A DNA stretch of 64,000 nt. Origin: Paraburkholderia solisilvae. GTDB taxonomy: Bacteria; Pseudomonadota; Gammaproteobacteria; Burkholderiales; Burkholderiaceae. Positions 17,279 to 25,949 of the stretch are shown here, piece after piece. The stretch's first letter is position 1, and each line of letters starts with the position of its first letter. The DNA lies in the NCBI RefSeq assembly GCF_902859875.1, contig NZ_CADIKF010000004.1, positions 124,001 to 188,000 of the forward strand, in the 5' to 3' direction. The notes under the pieces are model-generated. The model did no database searches. It was not told the origin of the DNA and saw nothing but the letters and a program-made list of their open reading frames with translations. Made by a program: the position numbers and the translations under genes.

Positions 17279-18319
17279 ATGCTTTCCGAGTTCTCGCTGA
17301 TCGACCGCTTCTTCGCGCGCCGGGCGGCCCGCATGCGTGCGGCAGGCAGCGCGCATGGCGACGGTGTCAAAGATGTCGAGGACGCGAGCCGCGGCGCCAC
17401 GCTCGGCATCGGTGACGATTGCGCGCTGATCGCGCCGCCCGCCGGCGAAATGCTGGCGATATCGACCGATATGCTCGTCGAAGGCCGGCACTTCTTCGCC
17501 GATGTCGACCCGCATGCGCTCGGTCACAAGGCGCTCGCGGTCAATCTGTCGGACCTCGCCGCGATGGGTGCGAAGCCGCAGGCATTCACGCTCGCGTTTG
17601 CGCTGCCGCGCGCGGACGAAGCGTGGCTCGCCGCGTTCAGCGACGGGCTCTTCGAGCTCGCCGAACGCTTCGGCTGCGAACTGATCGGCGGCGACACCAC
17701 GGCCGGTCCGCTGAATCTCTGCATCACCGTATTCGGCTCCGTGCCGCCGCATGTTGCACTGCGGCGCGACGCGGCTCGAGCGGGCGACGATATCTGGATA
17801 TCGGGCACGCTCGGCGATGCCCGTGCGGCGCTCGGCATCGCGCGCGGCGAGTGGCACGCCGACGCCGGTGACGCCGCGCACCTGCGCCGCGCGCTCGAAC
17901 GCCCTGAACCACGCGTCGCGCTCGGTCTTGCACTGCGCGGCGTCGCGCACGCGGCGCTCGATATCTCCGACGGACTCGCCGGCGACCTGATGCATATCCT
18001 CGAACGCTCGCACATGAACGCGACGGTCAATGTCGACGCGTTGCCGCGCTCGGCCGCGCTCAGCCGGCTACCGCCCGAGATCCAGCGCCGCTGCACGGTT
18101 GCGGGCGGCGACGATTACGAGTTGTGCTTCACGGCGCCTGTCCACGCACGCGCGTCGATTGAAAAAGTCAGTCACAACGCAGGCCTGCTCGCGACTCGCG
18201 TCGGTACAATAAGCGCTCCGGATCTGGCCGCTGCCGTACCCGCCATCACGTGGCACGATGCAGCCGGCACGCCGCTTACATTGACGTTGCAAGGCTTCGA
18301 TCATTTCCATGCAGACTGA
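17279..18319 (+). CDS. thiL: Thiamine-monophosphate kinase
   Basis: Phosphorylates thiamine monophosphate to thiamine diphosphate, the cofactor needed by transketolase in this window. The 346-residue protein begins MLSEFSLIDRFFAR and has the PurM-fold motifs GIGDDCALIAPP, STDMLVEGRHFF, and GGDDYELCF near the end. ATGs at 17273 and 17231 are possible alternatives. The gene overlaps pgpA by 11 bases, so translation is probably coupled. Confidence 0.94.
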   Translation: MLSEFSLIDRFFARRAARMRAAGSAHGDGVKDVEDASRGATLGIGDDCALIAPPAGEMLAISTDMLVEGRHFFADVDPHALGHKALAVNLSDLAAMGAKPQAFTLAFALPRADEAWLAAFSDGLFELAERFGCELIGGDTTAGPLNLCITVFGSVPPHVALRRDAARAGDDIWISGTLGDARAALGIARGEWHADAGDAAHLRRALERPEPRVALGLALRGVAHAALDISDGLAGDLMHILERSHMNATVNVDALPRSAALSRLPPEIQRRCTVAGGDDYELCFTAPVHARASIEKVSHNAGLLATRVGTISAPDLAAAVPAITWHDAAGTPLTLTLQGFDHFHAD

Positions 18320-18923
18320 ACCTTCGGTGGGACCGGCCGGCGAGCAGTCGGCCGGCGCTCCCGCTGCGGGCGATCCGGCGAGCCAGCCGGCGCACCGTGA
18401 TCTGAACGGCGTCGACAACCGCGGGCCGCGCGAACCGCGGCCGCGGCGCGCGACCGCCCGCTTCATGTTGTCGCACCCCTTTCATCTGATCTCGCTCGGC
18501 TTCGGCAGCGGACTGTCGCCGCTTCTGCCGGGCACGATCGGCACGCTGTTCGCGTGGGCGTCGTTCGCGGTCTTCGCGGACCGGCTGACGGTGATCGAAT
18601 GGGGCGTGCTGGTCATCGCGGGTTTCTTCGGCGGAATCGTGGTCTGCGGCTTCACCGCGAAGCGGCTCGGCAACGACGATCCATCGCCGGTGGTGTGGGA
18701 CGAAATCGTCGCGTTCTGGCTCGTGCTGCTGATGGTCACACCGGTGTCGCTGACGGGCCAGCTTTGGGCGTTCGCGTTGTTCCGCTTCTTCGACATGGTG
18801 AAACCTCCGCCGATTGGTTACTTCGACCGCAGACTGAAAGGCGGTTTCGGCATCATGTTCGATGATCTCGTCGCCGCGTTTTTCACATTGCTCGTGATCG
18901 CACTCTGGCGGATGTCGGTCTGA
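18309..18923 (+). CDS. pgpA: Phosphatidylglycerophosphatase A
   Basis: Dephosphorylates phosphatidylglycerophosphate to phosphatidylglycerol at the inner membrane. The 204-residue protein has a Pro/Ala-rich N-terminal stretch of about 50 residues absent from short homologues. The conserved core then has FGSGLSPLLPGTIGT, DDPSPVVWDEIVAFW and ALFRFFDMVKPPPIGYFDR, with several membrane segments. The thiL-pgpA order with overlap is common in proteobacteria. The ATG lies inside the end of thiL. Confidence 0.93.
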   Translation: MQTEPSVGPAGEQSAGAPAAGDPASQPAHRDLNGVDNRGPREPRPRRATARFMLSHPFHLISLGFGSGLSPLLPGTIGTLFAWASFAVFADRLTVIEWGVLVIAGFFGGIVVCGFTAKRLGNDDPSPVVWDEIVAFWLVLLMVTPVSLTGQLWAFALFRFFDMVKPPPIGYFDRRLKGGFGIMFDDLVAAFFTLLVIALWRMSV

Positions 18924-18976
18924 ACCACAGCGCATCGCAAAGCCGCGGCGCACGAGACTTCGGCGGCCTCATGAGC

Positions 18977-19028
18977 GGGCGCCACTAACGGGCGCCATTA
19001 GCCGGTGCCATTTGCCGGTGCCATTTGC
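18977..19028. repeat. Four 13-bp tandem repeats upstream of pncC
   Basis: Units GGGCGCCACTAAC, GGGCGCCATTAGC, CGGTGCCATTTGC and CGGTGCCATTTGC stand head to tail, with a more diverged fifth copy after them. They end 42 bases before the pncC start codon. They look like slipped-strand products that have partly diverged. Confidence 0.85.
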
Positions 19029-19070
19029 GGCCCCAGCGGCTCCATTAGCGGGATCAAAGCGGGACACACC

Positions 19071-19571
19071 ATGCCTACCGATACCGTCGTCCACCAACTG
19101 TCGATCCGCGCCGGCAACCGCCTGCGCGACGAGCGCCTGATGCTCGCGACCGCCGAATCGTGCACGGGCGGCATGGTCGCGACCGCGATCACCGACATCT
19201 CCGGCAGCAGCGGCTGGTTCGAACGCGGCTTCGTCACCTATTCGAATCAGGCGAAGAGCGAAATGATCGGCGTGCCGGCCGATCTGATCGAAAAGCATGG
19301 CGCGGTCAGCGAGCCGGTTGCGCGCGCGATGGCCGAAGGCGCGCTGCGCAACAGCCGCGCGCAGGTGTCGCTGGCGATCACCGGCATCGCGGGGCCAGGC
19401 GGCGGCACCGAAACGAAGCCGGTCGGGATGGTGTCGTTCGGCTGGAGCAACCGGCTGCATACGGTGGTGGAGACGCTCGTATTCAAGGGCGATCGCGAGC
19501 GAATTCGCGTGCAGGCGGCCGAGCATGCGTTGCGCGGATTGCTCAAGCTGCTGGATGAAAGGGAGCGCTGA
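19071..19571 (+). CDS. pncC: Nicotinamide-nucleotide amidase (CinA C-terminal domain protein)
   Basis: Deamidates nicotinamide mononucleotide to nicotinic acid mononucleotide in NAD recycling. The 166-residue protein is a stand-alone CinA C-terminal domain, with LMLATAESCTGGMVATAIT (the nucleophile-containing motif), FERGFVTYSNQAKSEMIGV and AITGIAGPGGGTETKPVG. The ATG at 19071 starts the conserved domain; the frame upstream consists of the 13-bp repeats and is not used. Confidence 0.93.
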   Translation: MPTDTVVHQLSIRAGNRLRDERLMLATAESCTGGMVATAITDISGSSGWFERGFVTYSNQAKSEMIGVPADLIEKHGAVSEPVARAMAEGALRNSRAQVSLAITGIAGPGGGTETKPVGMVSFGWSNRLHTVVETLVFKGDRERIRVQAAEHALRGLLKLLDERER

Positions 19572-19638
19572 GGCGTTCTGTTGTTGAAAGTTTCCTTCAT
19601 CAACGCGTGCGCTTCGGCGCCTTTCAGCCCTTTCAGCC

Positions 19639-20154
19639 ATGCCTACGAATCGACATTCCCGCGACGAACTGATCCGCCGCTTCGACCTGCAGCCGCATCC
19701 GGAAGGCGGTTACTACCGCGAGACCTATCGCGCGGCGCAAACCGTGCACCGTCAGGACAACGCGCATGCGCCGCTGTCGGCGTGCACCGCGATCTACTAC
19801 ATGCTGTGCGACGGTGCGCATTCCGCATGGCACCGGTTGAAGTCGGACGAGGTCTGGCACTTCTACGCGGGCGAGCCGCTCGACGTGCATGTGATCGACC
19901 GGCACGGCAAGCTGACCACGCATCGCCTCGGCAACGCGCTCACGCATCCGGACACGGTGTTTCAGGCGGTCGTGCTGGCCGGCGACTGGTTTGCCGCCGA
20001 ATGCGAGGACCCGGCGAGCTTCGCGGTGGTCGGTTGCACGGTCGCGCCGGGGTTCGAGTTCAGCGAGTTCGAGGTCGGCGGGACCGGCCCGTTGCAGGCG
20101 CAGTACCCCGCGCATCGGGAGCTGATTGCGCGGCTTGGGGCGCGCGGCGCATGA
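19639..20154 (+). CDS. Cupin-superfamily protein (DUF985/cupin_5)
   Basis: A 171-residue protein of a cupin family of poorly known function. Conserved parts are LQPHPEGGYYRETYRA, IYYMLCDGAHSAWHRLKSDEVWHFYAGEPL, with histidines and an acidic residue suitable for binding a metal, and a C-terminal CTVAPGFEFSEFEVG. Some relatives have been linked to sugar epimerase-like folds, but no reaction can be named. It lies 67 bases after pncC. Confidence 0.85.
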   Translation: MPTNRHSRDELIRRFDLQPHPEGGYYRETYRAAQTVHRQDNAHAPLSACTAIYYMLCDGAHSAWHRLKSDEVWHFYAGEPLDVHVIDRHGKLTTHRLGNALTHPDTVFQAVVLAGDWFAAECEDPASFAVVGCTVAPGFEFSEFEVGGTGPLQAQYPAHRELIARLGARGA

Positions 20155-20196
20155 CGGCACAGCGGCGGCGGGTAGGCCGCCGCGCGCTGCTGAAAC

Positions 20197-20509
20197 TCAG
20201 GCTGCCTCAAGCGCGATATGATCGCGCCGCCCCAAGGCGGTCGCGATATTGACGAGCGCATCGAGCGAAAACCGCGACACCCGTCCGCGCAGCAGATCAT
20301 TCATGCGCGGTTGCGTGACGCCGCAATGGCTCGCCGCTTCGGCTGGCGTCCACTCGCTCGTTTGCACGGACTTCAGCAATCTGCTGCACGAGTTCGGCCC
20401 GCGCGCCGCGTCCGCAGCCTTAACCGGCACGCGCGCGCAGATTCGCCGCCTGCTCGGGCGTGTCGCCCAGCGCGTCCCAGACGCCTTCGTCATGCTCGGT
20501 CCCGTACAT
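20197..20509 (-). pseudogene. Broken XRE-family helix-turn-helix regulator
   Basis: The N-terminal part MYGTEHDEGVWDALGDTPEQ opens at an ATG at 20509 and runs to an in-frame TAA at 20420. The next part, AELVQQIAEV, is in the same frame after an extra segment containing that stop. The helix-turn-helix part, WTPAEAASHCGVTQPRMNDL and the following LDALVNIATALGRR, is in another frame. Together these spell one normal gene of this family (about 95-100 residues, usually ending in EAA), disrupted by a stop and a frameshift. Related proteins act as antitoxin-type or stand-alone repressors. No toxin gene is next to it. A sequencing error cannot be excluded, but two independent lesions make that less likely. 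Confidence 0.75.
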
Positions 20510-20519
20510 CGCGTCTACC

Positions 20520-21335
20520 CTACCGATACGCGTTGATCGCATCCCGCGTCTTTCGCGCGGCGCTCGCCGCCGCGTCCGCGTAATCATCGCCGTTGCCCGC
20601 ATAGATAATGGCGCGCGACGAGTTGATCAGCATCCCTGTGCCCGCCGCGCTACGTCCCGCGTGCACCGTCGCTTCGACGTCGCCGCCCTGTGCGCCGATG
20701 CCCGGAATCAGCAGCGGCATATCGCCGACGAGCCCGCGCACCACTTCGATTTCCTTCGGAAACGTCGCACCGACGACGAGCCCCAGCTGCCCGGTGGTGT
20801 TCCACTTTTCCGCGGCGAGCCGCGCGACCGTTTGATAGAGCGGCCGGCCACCGGCATCGAGAAACTGCAGATCGGAGCCGCCCGGGTTCGATGTCCGGCA
20901 CAGCACGATCACGCCTTTGTCCTTGTGCGCGAGATACGGTTCGAGCGAATCGAAGCCCATGTAAGGGTTCACCGTCACCGCATCCGCACGGTACCGGTCG
21001 AACGCCTCGCGTGCGTACTGCTCGGCGGTGCTGCCGATATCGCCGCGCTTCGCGTCGAGGATCACCGGCAATTCCGGATGTTTCAGATGAATATGCGCAA
21101 TCAGCTGCTCGAGCTGATCTTCCGCGCGATGCGCGGCGAAATACGCGATCTGCGGCTTGAATGCGCACGCATACGGTGCCGTCGCATCGACAATCTTGCG
21201 GCAGAAATCGAAGATCGCGTCCGAGCGGTTCGCGAACGCGCCGGGAAACTTCGCCGGCTCGGGATCGAGCCCGACGCACAGCAGCGAGTTCGTGTTTTGC
21301 CAGGCGAGATTGAGCGACTGAATAAAGGAGGACAT
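20520..21335 (-). CDS. pyrF: Orotidine 5'-phosphate decarboxylase
   Basis: Last step of UMP synthesis. The 271-residue length and the motif [18 protein letters not shown] identify the type 2 (long) family, with the catalytic D-x-K-R-x-D. Other marks are [14 protein letters not shown] and [16 protein letters not shown]. The start is the ATG at 21335 ([17 protein letters not shown]); the longer frame upstream is not used. The stop lies 11 bases from the ATG of the broken XRE gene. Confidence 0.95.
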   Translation of the reverse strand: MSSFIQSLNLAWQNTNSLLCVGLDPEPAKFPGAFANRSDAIFDFCRKIVDATAPYACAFKPQIAYFAAHRAEDQLEQLIAHIHLKHPELPVILDAKRGDIGSTAEQYAREAFDRYRADAVTVNPYMGFDSLEPYLAHKDKGVIVLCRTSNPGGSDLQFLDAGGRPLYQTVARLAAEKWNTTGQLGLVVGATFPKEIEVVRGLVGDMPLLIPGIGAQGGDVEATVHAGRSAAGTGMLINSSRAIIYAGNGDDYADAAASAARKTRDAINAYR

Positions 21336-21619
21336 GGTGAGACCCGCGCGGGCAAGGTGTGCAGATGAGGCGCGTATTTTACCCGCGTCTTTTGCGAAGA
21401 CTGCAGCGGAAGCCGGTTGCGTTCCGGCCCCCGACCCAGGCGGCGGCCGGGGCGCCCAAAGCACATGGTCCAGCGCCACCCGCTGTCCGTCAGTCGAGCG
21501 CGGCGACCGCCTTCAGCGCTTCGGCCTCGAGCGCTGCATCCTTGACGGCCGCGTTGCCGCCTTCGTCGCAAACGCGCTCAGCGCTTTCATGGCCGCGGTT
21601 ACCGGCACGCAGCAACACC

Positions 21620-22678
21620 TCATTGCCGCCGGTTGCCGCGCCCACCCGCCACCGCCCGCAAGCCGGTGTGCTCGACGGCAAACCGGAAGGTCCGCGACAG
21701 CCGCTCGCCGCGCGCGAGCATCGTCATGCCGTGCTCGGCCGCGCCGCCCGGCAGATTCATCGCGTTGATCGGATGATCGACGGGCTCGAAGCAGAAGAAG
21801 TCTTCGCCCGGCGGCGTGTACAGCACGTAGTAATCGGTGCTCGACGACACCGTCAGCGACAGCCGCCGCTTCGGCCAGACGACGGTCGCGCGTCCGCTCC
21901 AGTCGGTGAATGCGTGATTGACCAGCGATCGCGGCAACGGATACGCGACGCCGAACTGCCACGCGGGCGGCACCGGCACATGCCGCACCGGCAGCCAGTC
22001 GTCGCCGGACAGCCACAGTCCCGCGGCCGCCGCCGACAGTTGCGTATCGCCATCGCGCACCAGAAACGGATGCACGCCGAGTCCGAACGGCAGCGTGTCG
22101 CGGCCGGTGTTCTCGACATCGAGCGTGATCACGAGCGCCGGGCCGTCGAGCACGTAACGCTGCGTCGCGCGATATGCATACGGCTTGCCGTCGCTGCGAT
22201 CGAGCGTCAGGCACACGCTTTCCGGATCCGCTTGCGCGACCTGCCACGCCGCGAGCCAGCCGTCGCCGTGAATCGGCAACGGTTCGCCGGCGCGATTGCA
22301 CGGCACATCGACGGTGCGCCCGCCGACTGTGAACTTCCCGCCGCCGATCCGGTTCGAGTACGGCAGCAGCGAATAGCACGCGAGCTGGTTCGCATCGGTA
22401 TCGGCGCCCACCTGCCGGCAGCGTCGGAACACCGGCACCAGATTGCCCTCGCTGCGCCAGTCGAAGCGCGTGATGCCGCCGCCGAGACGCGGCGCGACGT
22501 CCAGACGCAAATGCGGATTGGCGAGCGTCACGCAATCGACCTCGCCGGCATGGGTGGCGCCGATCGCGACCGCCGACGTGCTCGGGCCGGCCAGCACCGG
22601 ATGCGTGGCCGCTTCGAGCCGTGCGCGGCGCGTCTGCGTGGGTGAAGAAGACGGGACAGCAGAATTCGCGACAGTCAT
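21620..22678 (-). CDS. galM: Aldose 1-epimerase
   Basis: Interconverts alpha and beta forms of galactose and other aldoses, which feeds the beta-anomer-specific oxidases and transporters of the neighbouring operon. The 352-residue protein has the family marks LPYSNRIGGGKF, IHGDGWLAAWQV, PFGLGVHPFLVR (catalytic histidine) and FFCFEPVDHPINAMN (catalytic glutamate). The first 35 residues are a variable extension. A terminator separates it from the lactonase gene upstream, so it is probably transcribed separately. Confidence 0.92.
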   Translation of the reverse strand: MTVANSAVPSSSPTQTRRARLEAATHPVLAGPSTSAVAIGATHAGEVDCVTLANPHLRLDVAPRLGGGITRFDWRSEGNLVPVFRRCRQVGADTDANQLACYSLLPYSNRIGGGKFTVGGRTVDVPCNRAGEPLPIHGDGWLAAWQVAQADPESVCLTLDRSDGKPYAYRATQRYVLDGPALVITLDVENTGRDTLPFGLGVHPFLVRDGDTQLSAAAAGLWLSGDDWLPVRHVPVPPAWQFGVAYPLPRSLVNHAFTDWSGRATVVWPKRRLSLTVSSSTDYYVLYTPPGEDFFCFEPVDHPINAMNLPGGAAEHGMTMLARGERLSRTFRFAVEHTGLRAVAGGRGNRRQ

Positions 22679-22839
22679 ATCAAAGCTCCCTCGAGAGGCA
22701 TTGAACGTCGCCGTCGACAGACGGACGGCGGCTTATGCGGGCAGCGCGATAGAAACCGGCCGCCTCTTTGGTCTGTGCTGCATGCTGCGAACTGCCCTGC
22801 TTCAAACGGATCAGGCAAATCAAGCGGATTGATGCGGGT

Positions 22840-22862
22840 AAAAAAGCGAGCGAATCACTCGC
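22840..22862 (-). terminator. Terminator of the sugar operon
   Basis: On the minus strand a GCGAG/CTCGC stem (5 bp, 7-base loop) is followed by six T residues. It lies about 100 bases past the lactonase stop and before galM. The stem is short, so strength is uncertain. Confidence 0.6.
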
Positions 22863-22964
22863 ACGTTAAAAGCACGATGGCGCGCGACGCTCGCCACCGA
22901 AAAACTGCAAACCGGATGGGCCACCGCGCATGAACAACCCTCCATCACGCGGCGGCGCCGCTTA

Positions 22965-23921
22965 TTACCGGCGCGGTGCGCCTTCGAACAGCGGCTCCGG
23001 CAATCCGCGCCGCGCGGGGGTCGCGATGAACACGCCGCCCGCGAGCGGATCGGTGCGCAGCGCGTCGGCATCGAGACCGACCCGCGCGCTCGTCACATAC
23101 AGCGTCGACAACCGTGCGCCGCCGAGTGCGACGCAGCTCGGCTGCGCGGTCGGCACCGTCACGCGCTCCGTTTCGACGCCGTTCGCATCGTAACGCACGA
23201 CGCGGCCGCCACCCCAATGCGCATTCCACAAGCCGCCGTCGGTATCGACGGTCGAACCGTCGGGCTCGCCGGTCGCATCGGCGAGACGCACAAACAGGCG
23301 CTCGTTGCCGACGCGGCCATCCGCGCCGTAATCGCACACGCGAATCTCGCGGGTCGGCGAATCGCAGAAGTACATCGTCGCGCCGTCCGGACTGAACGCA
23401 ATGCTGTTCGAAATCGCCGGCGCCGGCAACGGCAACCGTTCGAGCGTCAGATCGCGATCGAGCCGGTAAAAGCCGCCGATCGGCCGCACGGGCGTGCCTT
23501 CGTCCTTGGTGCCGAACACGAAGCGCCCCTGGCGGTCGCACCGGCCGTCGTTGACGCGCGTATTCAGCCCCGGCTCGACGTCGACGATCGGCATCACGTC
23601 GCCGGTCGCCAGATCGAAAAACGCGAGGCGCGACGCGAGCCCGAGCAGCAGATAGTGCGGATCGGCGCACAACGCGAAGGTCGCGAGCCGCTCGGGCATC
23701 GTCCACCACGTGCTGCGCTTTTCACGCGGATCGTAGCGCCATAGGCGTGCGCCTTCAATATCGGTCCAGTAGAACCGGCCGCTTCGCGCGCACCAGGTCG
23801 CGCCCTCGCCGAGCGCGCATTTGGCGTCGATCGCCAGCACGGCGCGCGCTTTTGCGTTCCGCTGTCCGCTTTGTTGTCCGCTTGCTTGTCCGTTTGCCTG
23901 CACGACTGCCGCCCCGCTCAT
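22965..23921 (-). CDS. SMP-30/gluconolactonase-family sugar lactonase
   Basis: A 318-residue beta-propeller expected to hydrolyse an aldonolactone to the acid. The marks are CALGEGATWCARSGRFYWTD with the metal-binding glutamate, GLNTRVNDGRCDRQGRFVFGT with the catalytic-type asparagine and aspartate, and ISNSIAFSPDGATMYFCDS. The ATG at 23921 has a GGAGG ribosome-binding site and overlaps the stop codon of the SDR gene by ATGA. This coupling, as in xylose/galactose/arabinose oxidative operons, points to opening the lactone made by that dehydrogenase. Confidence 0.9.
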   Translation of the reverse strand: MSGAAVVQANGQASGQQSGQRNAKARAVLAIDAKCALGEGATWCARSGRFYWTDIEGARLWRYDPREKRSTWWTMPERLATFALCADPHYLLLGLASRLAFFDLATGDVMPIVDVEPGLNTRVNDGRCDRQGRFVFGTKDEGTPVRPIGGFYRLDRDLTLERLPLPAPAISNSIAFSPDGATMYFCDSPTREIRVCDYGADGRVGNERLFVRLADATGEPDGSTVDTDGGLWNAHWGGGRVVRYDANGVETERVTVPTAQPSCVALGGARLSTLYVTSARVGLDADALRTDPLAGGVFIATPARRGLPEPLFEGAPRR

Positions 23922-24718
23922 GCCCACCCTCCATCGACGATCATGTCCTGCGCGGTGATCGTCCGGCTGTCGTCGGCGGCGAGAAACAGCGCCATCCGCG
24001 CGATATCGTCCGGCATCAGTTCCGCGTCGATACACTGTCCTTCCTTGACCGCGCGGCGCCCCGCGTCGTCAAGCCACAGGCGTTTCTGCTTTTCCGTCAT
24101 CACCCAGCCGGGCACCAGCGCATTCACGCGAATCTTGAACGGCCCAAGGTCGCGCGCGAGGCCGCGCGTGAGTCCTTGCACCGCCGATTTCGCCATCAGA
24201 TAAACGGGCAGGTTGCCGTTTTTCAGCATCCAGCTGATCGAACCCAGATTGATGATCGAGCCGCCGCCGGCCGCTTTCATATCGTCGGCCACGGCCTGCG
24301 CGGCGAAAAACTGGTGGCGCACATTCACCGCGATGCCGGCGTCGAACGACTCCGGCGTCACATCCGCGATCTTGTGGCGTTTGTCGTTCGCCGCATTGTT
24401 GACGAGCACCTCGATAGGACCGATGACCGCGCGCACATCGGCGATCGCGTTGCGCAGCGCGTCGATATCGGTCAGATCGCAGCGCGCAAAGAGCGGCTTG
24501 TGACGCGAGTCGCCGAGCTCGTCGGCCAGCGCCTCGCCCGCGGTTTCGTCGATATCGAAGAACGCGACGCGCGCGCCCTGCGCGGCGAAATGCTCGACGA
24601 ACGACGCGCCGATGCCGGTCGCGCCGCCCGTGATCAGCACCGTGCGATCCGTGAGACTCGGATAGTGCGCGTAGGCGTCGGTGGCATGCCGTGCGCTTGC
24701 ATTGGCCGGAGACGACAT
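23918..24718 (-). CDS. Short-chain dehydrogenase, probable aldose 1-dehydrogenase
   Basis: A 266-residue SDR. It has the cofactor loop TGGATGIGASF, the NNAA motif, and the catalytic set S-Y-K in LGSISWMLKNG and VYLMAK. The general sequence, including DKRHKIADVTPESFD and IRVNALVPGWVMTEKQ, closely resembles Caulobacter-type xylose dehydrogenase (from memory of that family). In this operon it most likely oxidises the imported aldose to its lactone. The sugar (galactose, arabinose or xylose) cannot be fixed from sequence alone. It is coupled to the lactonase gene. Confidence 0.88.
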   Translation of the reverse strand: MSSPANASARHATDAYAHYPSLTDRTVLITGGATGIGASFVEHFAAQGARVAFFDIDETAGEALADELGDSRHKPLFARCDLTDIDALRNAIADVRAVIGPIEVLVNNAANDKRHKIADVTPESFDAGIAVNVRHQFFAAQAVADDMKAAGGGSIINLGSISWMLKNGNLPVYLMAKSAVQGLTRGLARDLGPFKIRVNALVPGWVMTEKQKRLWLDDAGRRAVKEGQCIDAELMPDDIARMALFLAADDSRTITAQDMIVDGGWA

Positions 24719-24734
24719 GGTTCGCTTCCTTCGA

Positions 24735-24768
24735 TCTGGGTCCGTCGGGGTCCTTCGGGGTCCGTCTG
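24735..24768. repeat. Short 11-bp tandem repeat between araH and the SDR gene
   Basis: The unit GGGGTCCNTC occurs three times in a row with small changes, in the 71 bases between araH and the downstream SDR gene. It is probably a slipped-strand product in the spacer. Confidence 0.6.
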
Positions 24769-24789
24769 AATCCGCTTGCGCGCGGCGCG

Positions 24790-25809
24790 TCAGTCGCGCG
24801 AGCCGCGGTTCTTCAACTGGTCGAGCAGCACCGCGGCGAGCAGGATCGCGCCCCGCACGAGGTACTGATAGAACGCGTCGATGTTCAACAGGTTCATCAC
24901 GTTCTCGACCGTGCCCATGATCAGCACGCCGATCACGACGCCGGAAATCGTCGCGCGACCGCCGAGCAGCGACACGCCGCCGAGCACGCACGCGGAGATC
25001 ACGTTCAGCTCGAAGCCTTCCGCGGCATTCGGCTGGCCCGACGTGATACGCGATGCAAGAATCACCCCGGCCAGCGCGGTGACCGCGCCCTGGATCAGGA
25101 AAATAAAGACGCGCGTACGCTCGACGTTGATACCGGCAAGGCGCGACGCTTCCGGATTGCCGCCGATCGCCAGCGTATTGCGGCCATACACGGTCTGGTT
25201 GAGCATCACGCCGAATACGATAAAGCAGAGCAGCGTAACCCAGATCGGCAGCGACACGCCGAAGAAGGTGAGACCGCCGAGCGCGATAAACGTATCCGAC
25301 GACACGCCGACCGCCTGCCCGTGCGACGCGATAAAGCCGAGGCCGCGCACGATTTCCATCGTCGCGAGCGTCGTGATCAGCGCGTTGATGCGCAGATACG
25401 CGATCACCGCGCCGTTCACGAAGCCGATCACGCCGCCGGCCGCCACCGCCGCGATGATCGCGATAAACGTATTGTTCGTCGCGTTCAGCACCATCGCGCA
25501 CAGCACGCCGGCAAATGCGACCGTCGAGCCCACCGACAGATCGAAATCGCGCGACGCGAGACAGAACATCATCGTGCACGCGACCATGCCGATCTGCGAG
25601 ATCGACAGCGCGAGGCCGAGCATATTCTCGATCGAGAAGAAGTGATCGACCGTCAGCGACATCGTGACGAACATCACCACGAAGATCACGATCAGGCTGT
25701 ACTCGGTGATCTGCTGCCACCATTTCTGGCGGTCGTTCGCCTGCGGAATCAGCGCTTCGGCGGCGCTCTTCGCCGCCTGTTGCGCGAGGTTTTCTCCAGC
25801 TTGTTGCAT
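24790..25809 (-). CDS. araH: Sugar ABC transporter permease, AraH type
   Basis: Inner-membrane permease of the arabinose/galactose-type ABC importer, 339 residues. About eight to ten hydrophobic segments run through it, with the family marks CLASRDFDLSVGSTVAFAG, INALITTLATMEIVRGLGF and VYGRNTLAIGGNPEASRLAGI. The ATG at 25809 has a GGGAGGAG ribosome-binding site. It is the third gene of araFGH, with the usual order binding protein, ATPase, permease. Confidence 0.92.
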   Translation of the reverse strand: MQQAGENLAQQAAKSAAEALIPQANDRQKWWQQITEYSLIVIFVVMFVTMSLTVDHFFSIENMLGLALSISQIGMVACTMMFCLASRDFDLSVGSTVAFAGVLCAMVLNATNNTFIAIIAAVAAGGVIGFVNGAVIAYLRINALITTLATMEIVRGLGFIASHGQAVGVSSDTFIALGGLTFFGVSLPIWVTLLCFIVFGVMLNQTVYGRNTLAIGGNPEASRLAGINVERTRVFIFLIQGAVTALAGVILASRITSGQPNAAEGFELNVISACVLGGVSLLGGRATISGVVIGVLIMGTVENVMNLLNIDAFYQYLVRGAILLAAVLLDQLKNRGSRD

Positions 25810-25949
25810 TTCGTTGCTCCTCCCGTTCGGCACGGGTTATCGGACTCACTCACCATCCGCTCGGATCCGGATGACTGCGTTGCGCTTCATCGGCCCCGAT
25901 CGACATTCATCGAACTTCATTCACCATCAGCGACGCTGCGTTGTTCCCT

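Noticed and set aside
14851..17415. 854-codon plus-strand frame opposite maeB
   Set aside because: Rich in Arg, His and Asp as expected for a shadow frame; maeB on the other strand is certain.
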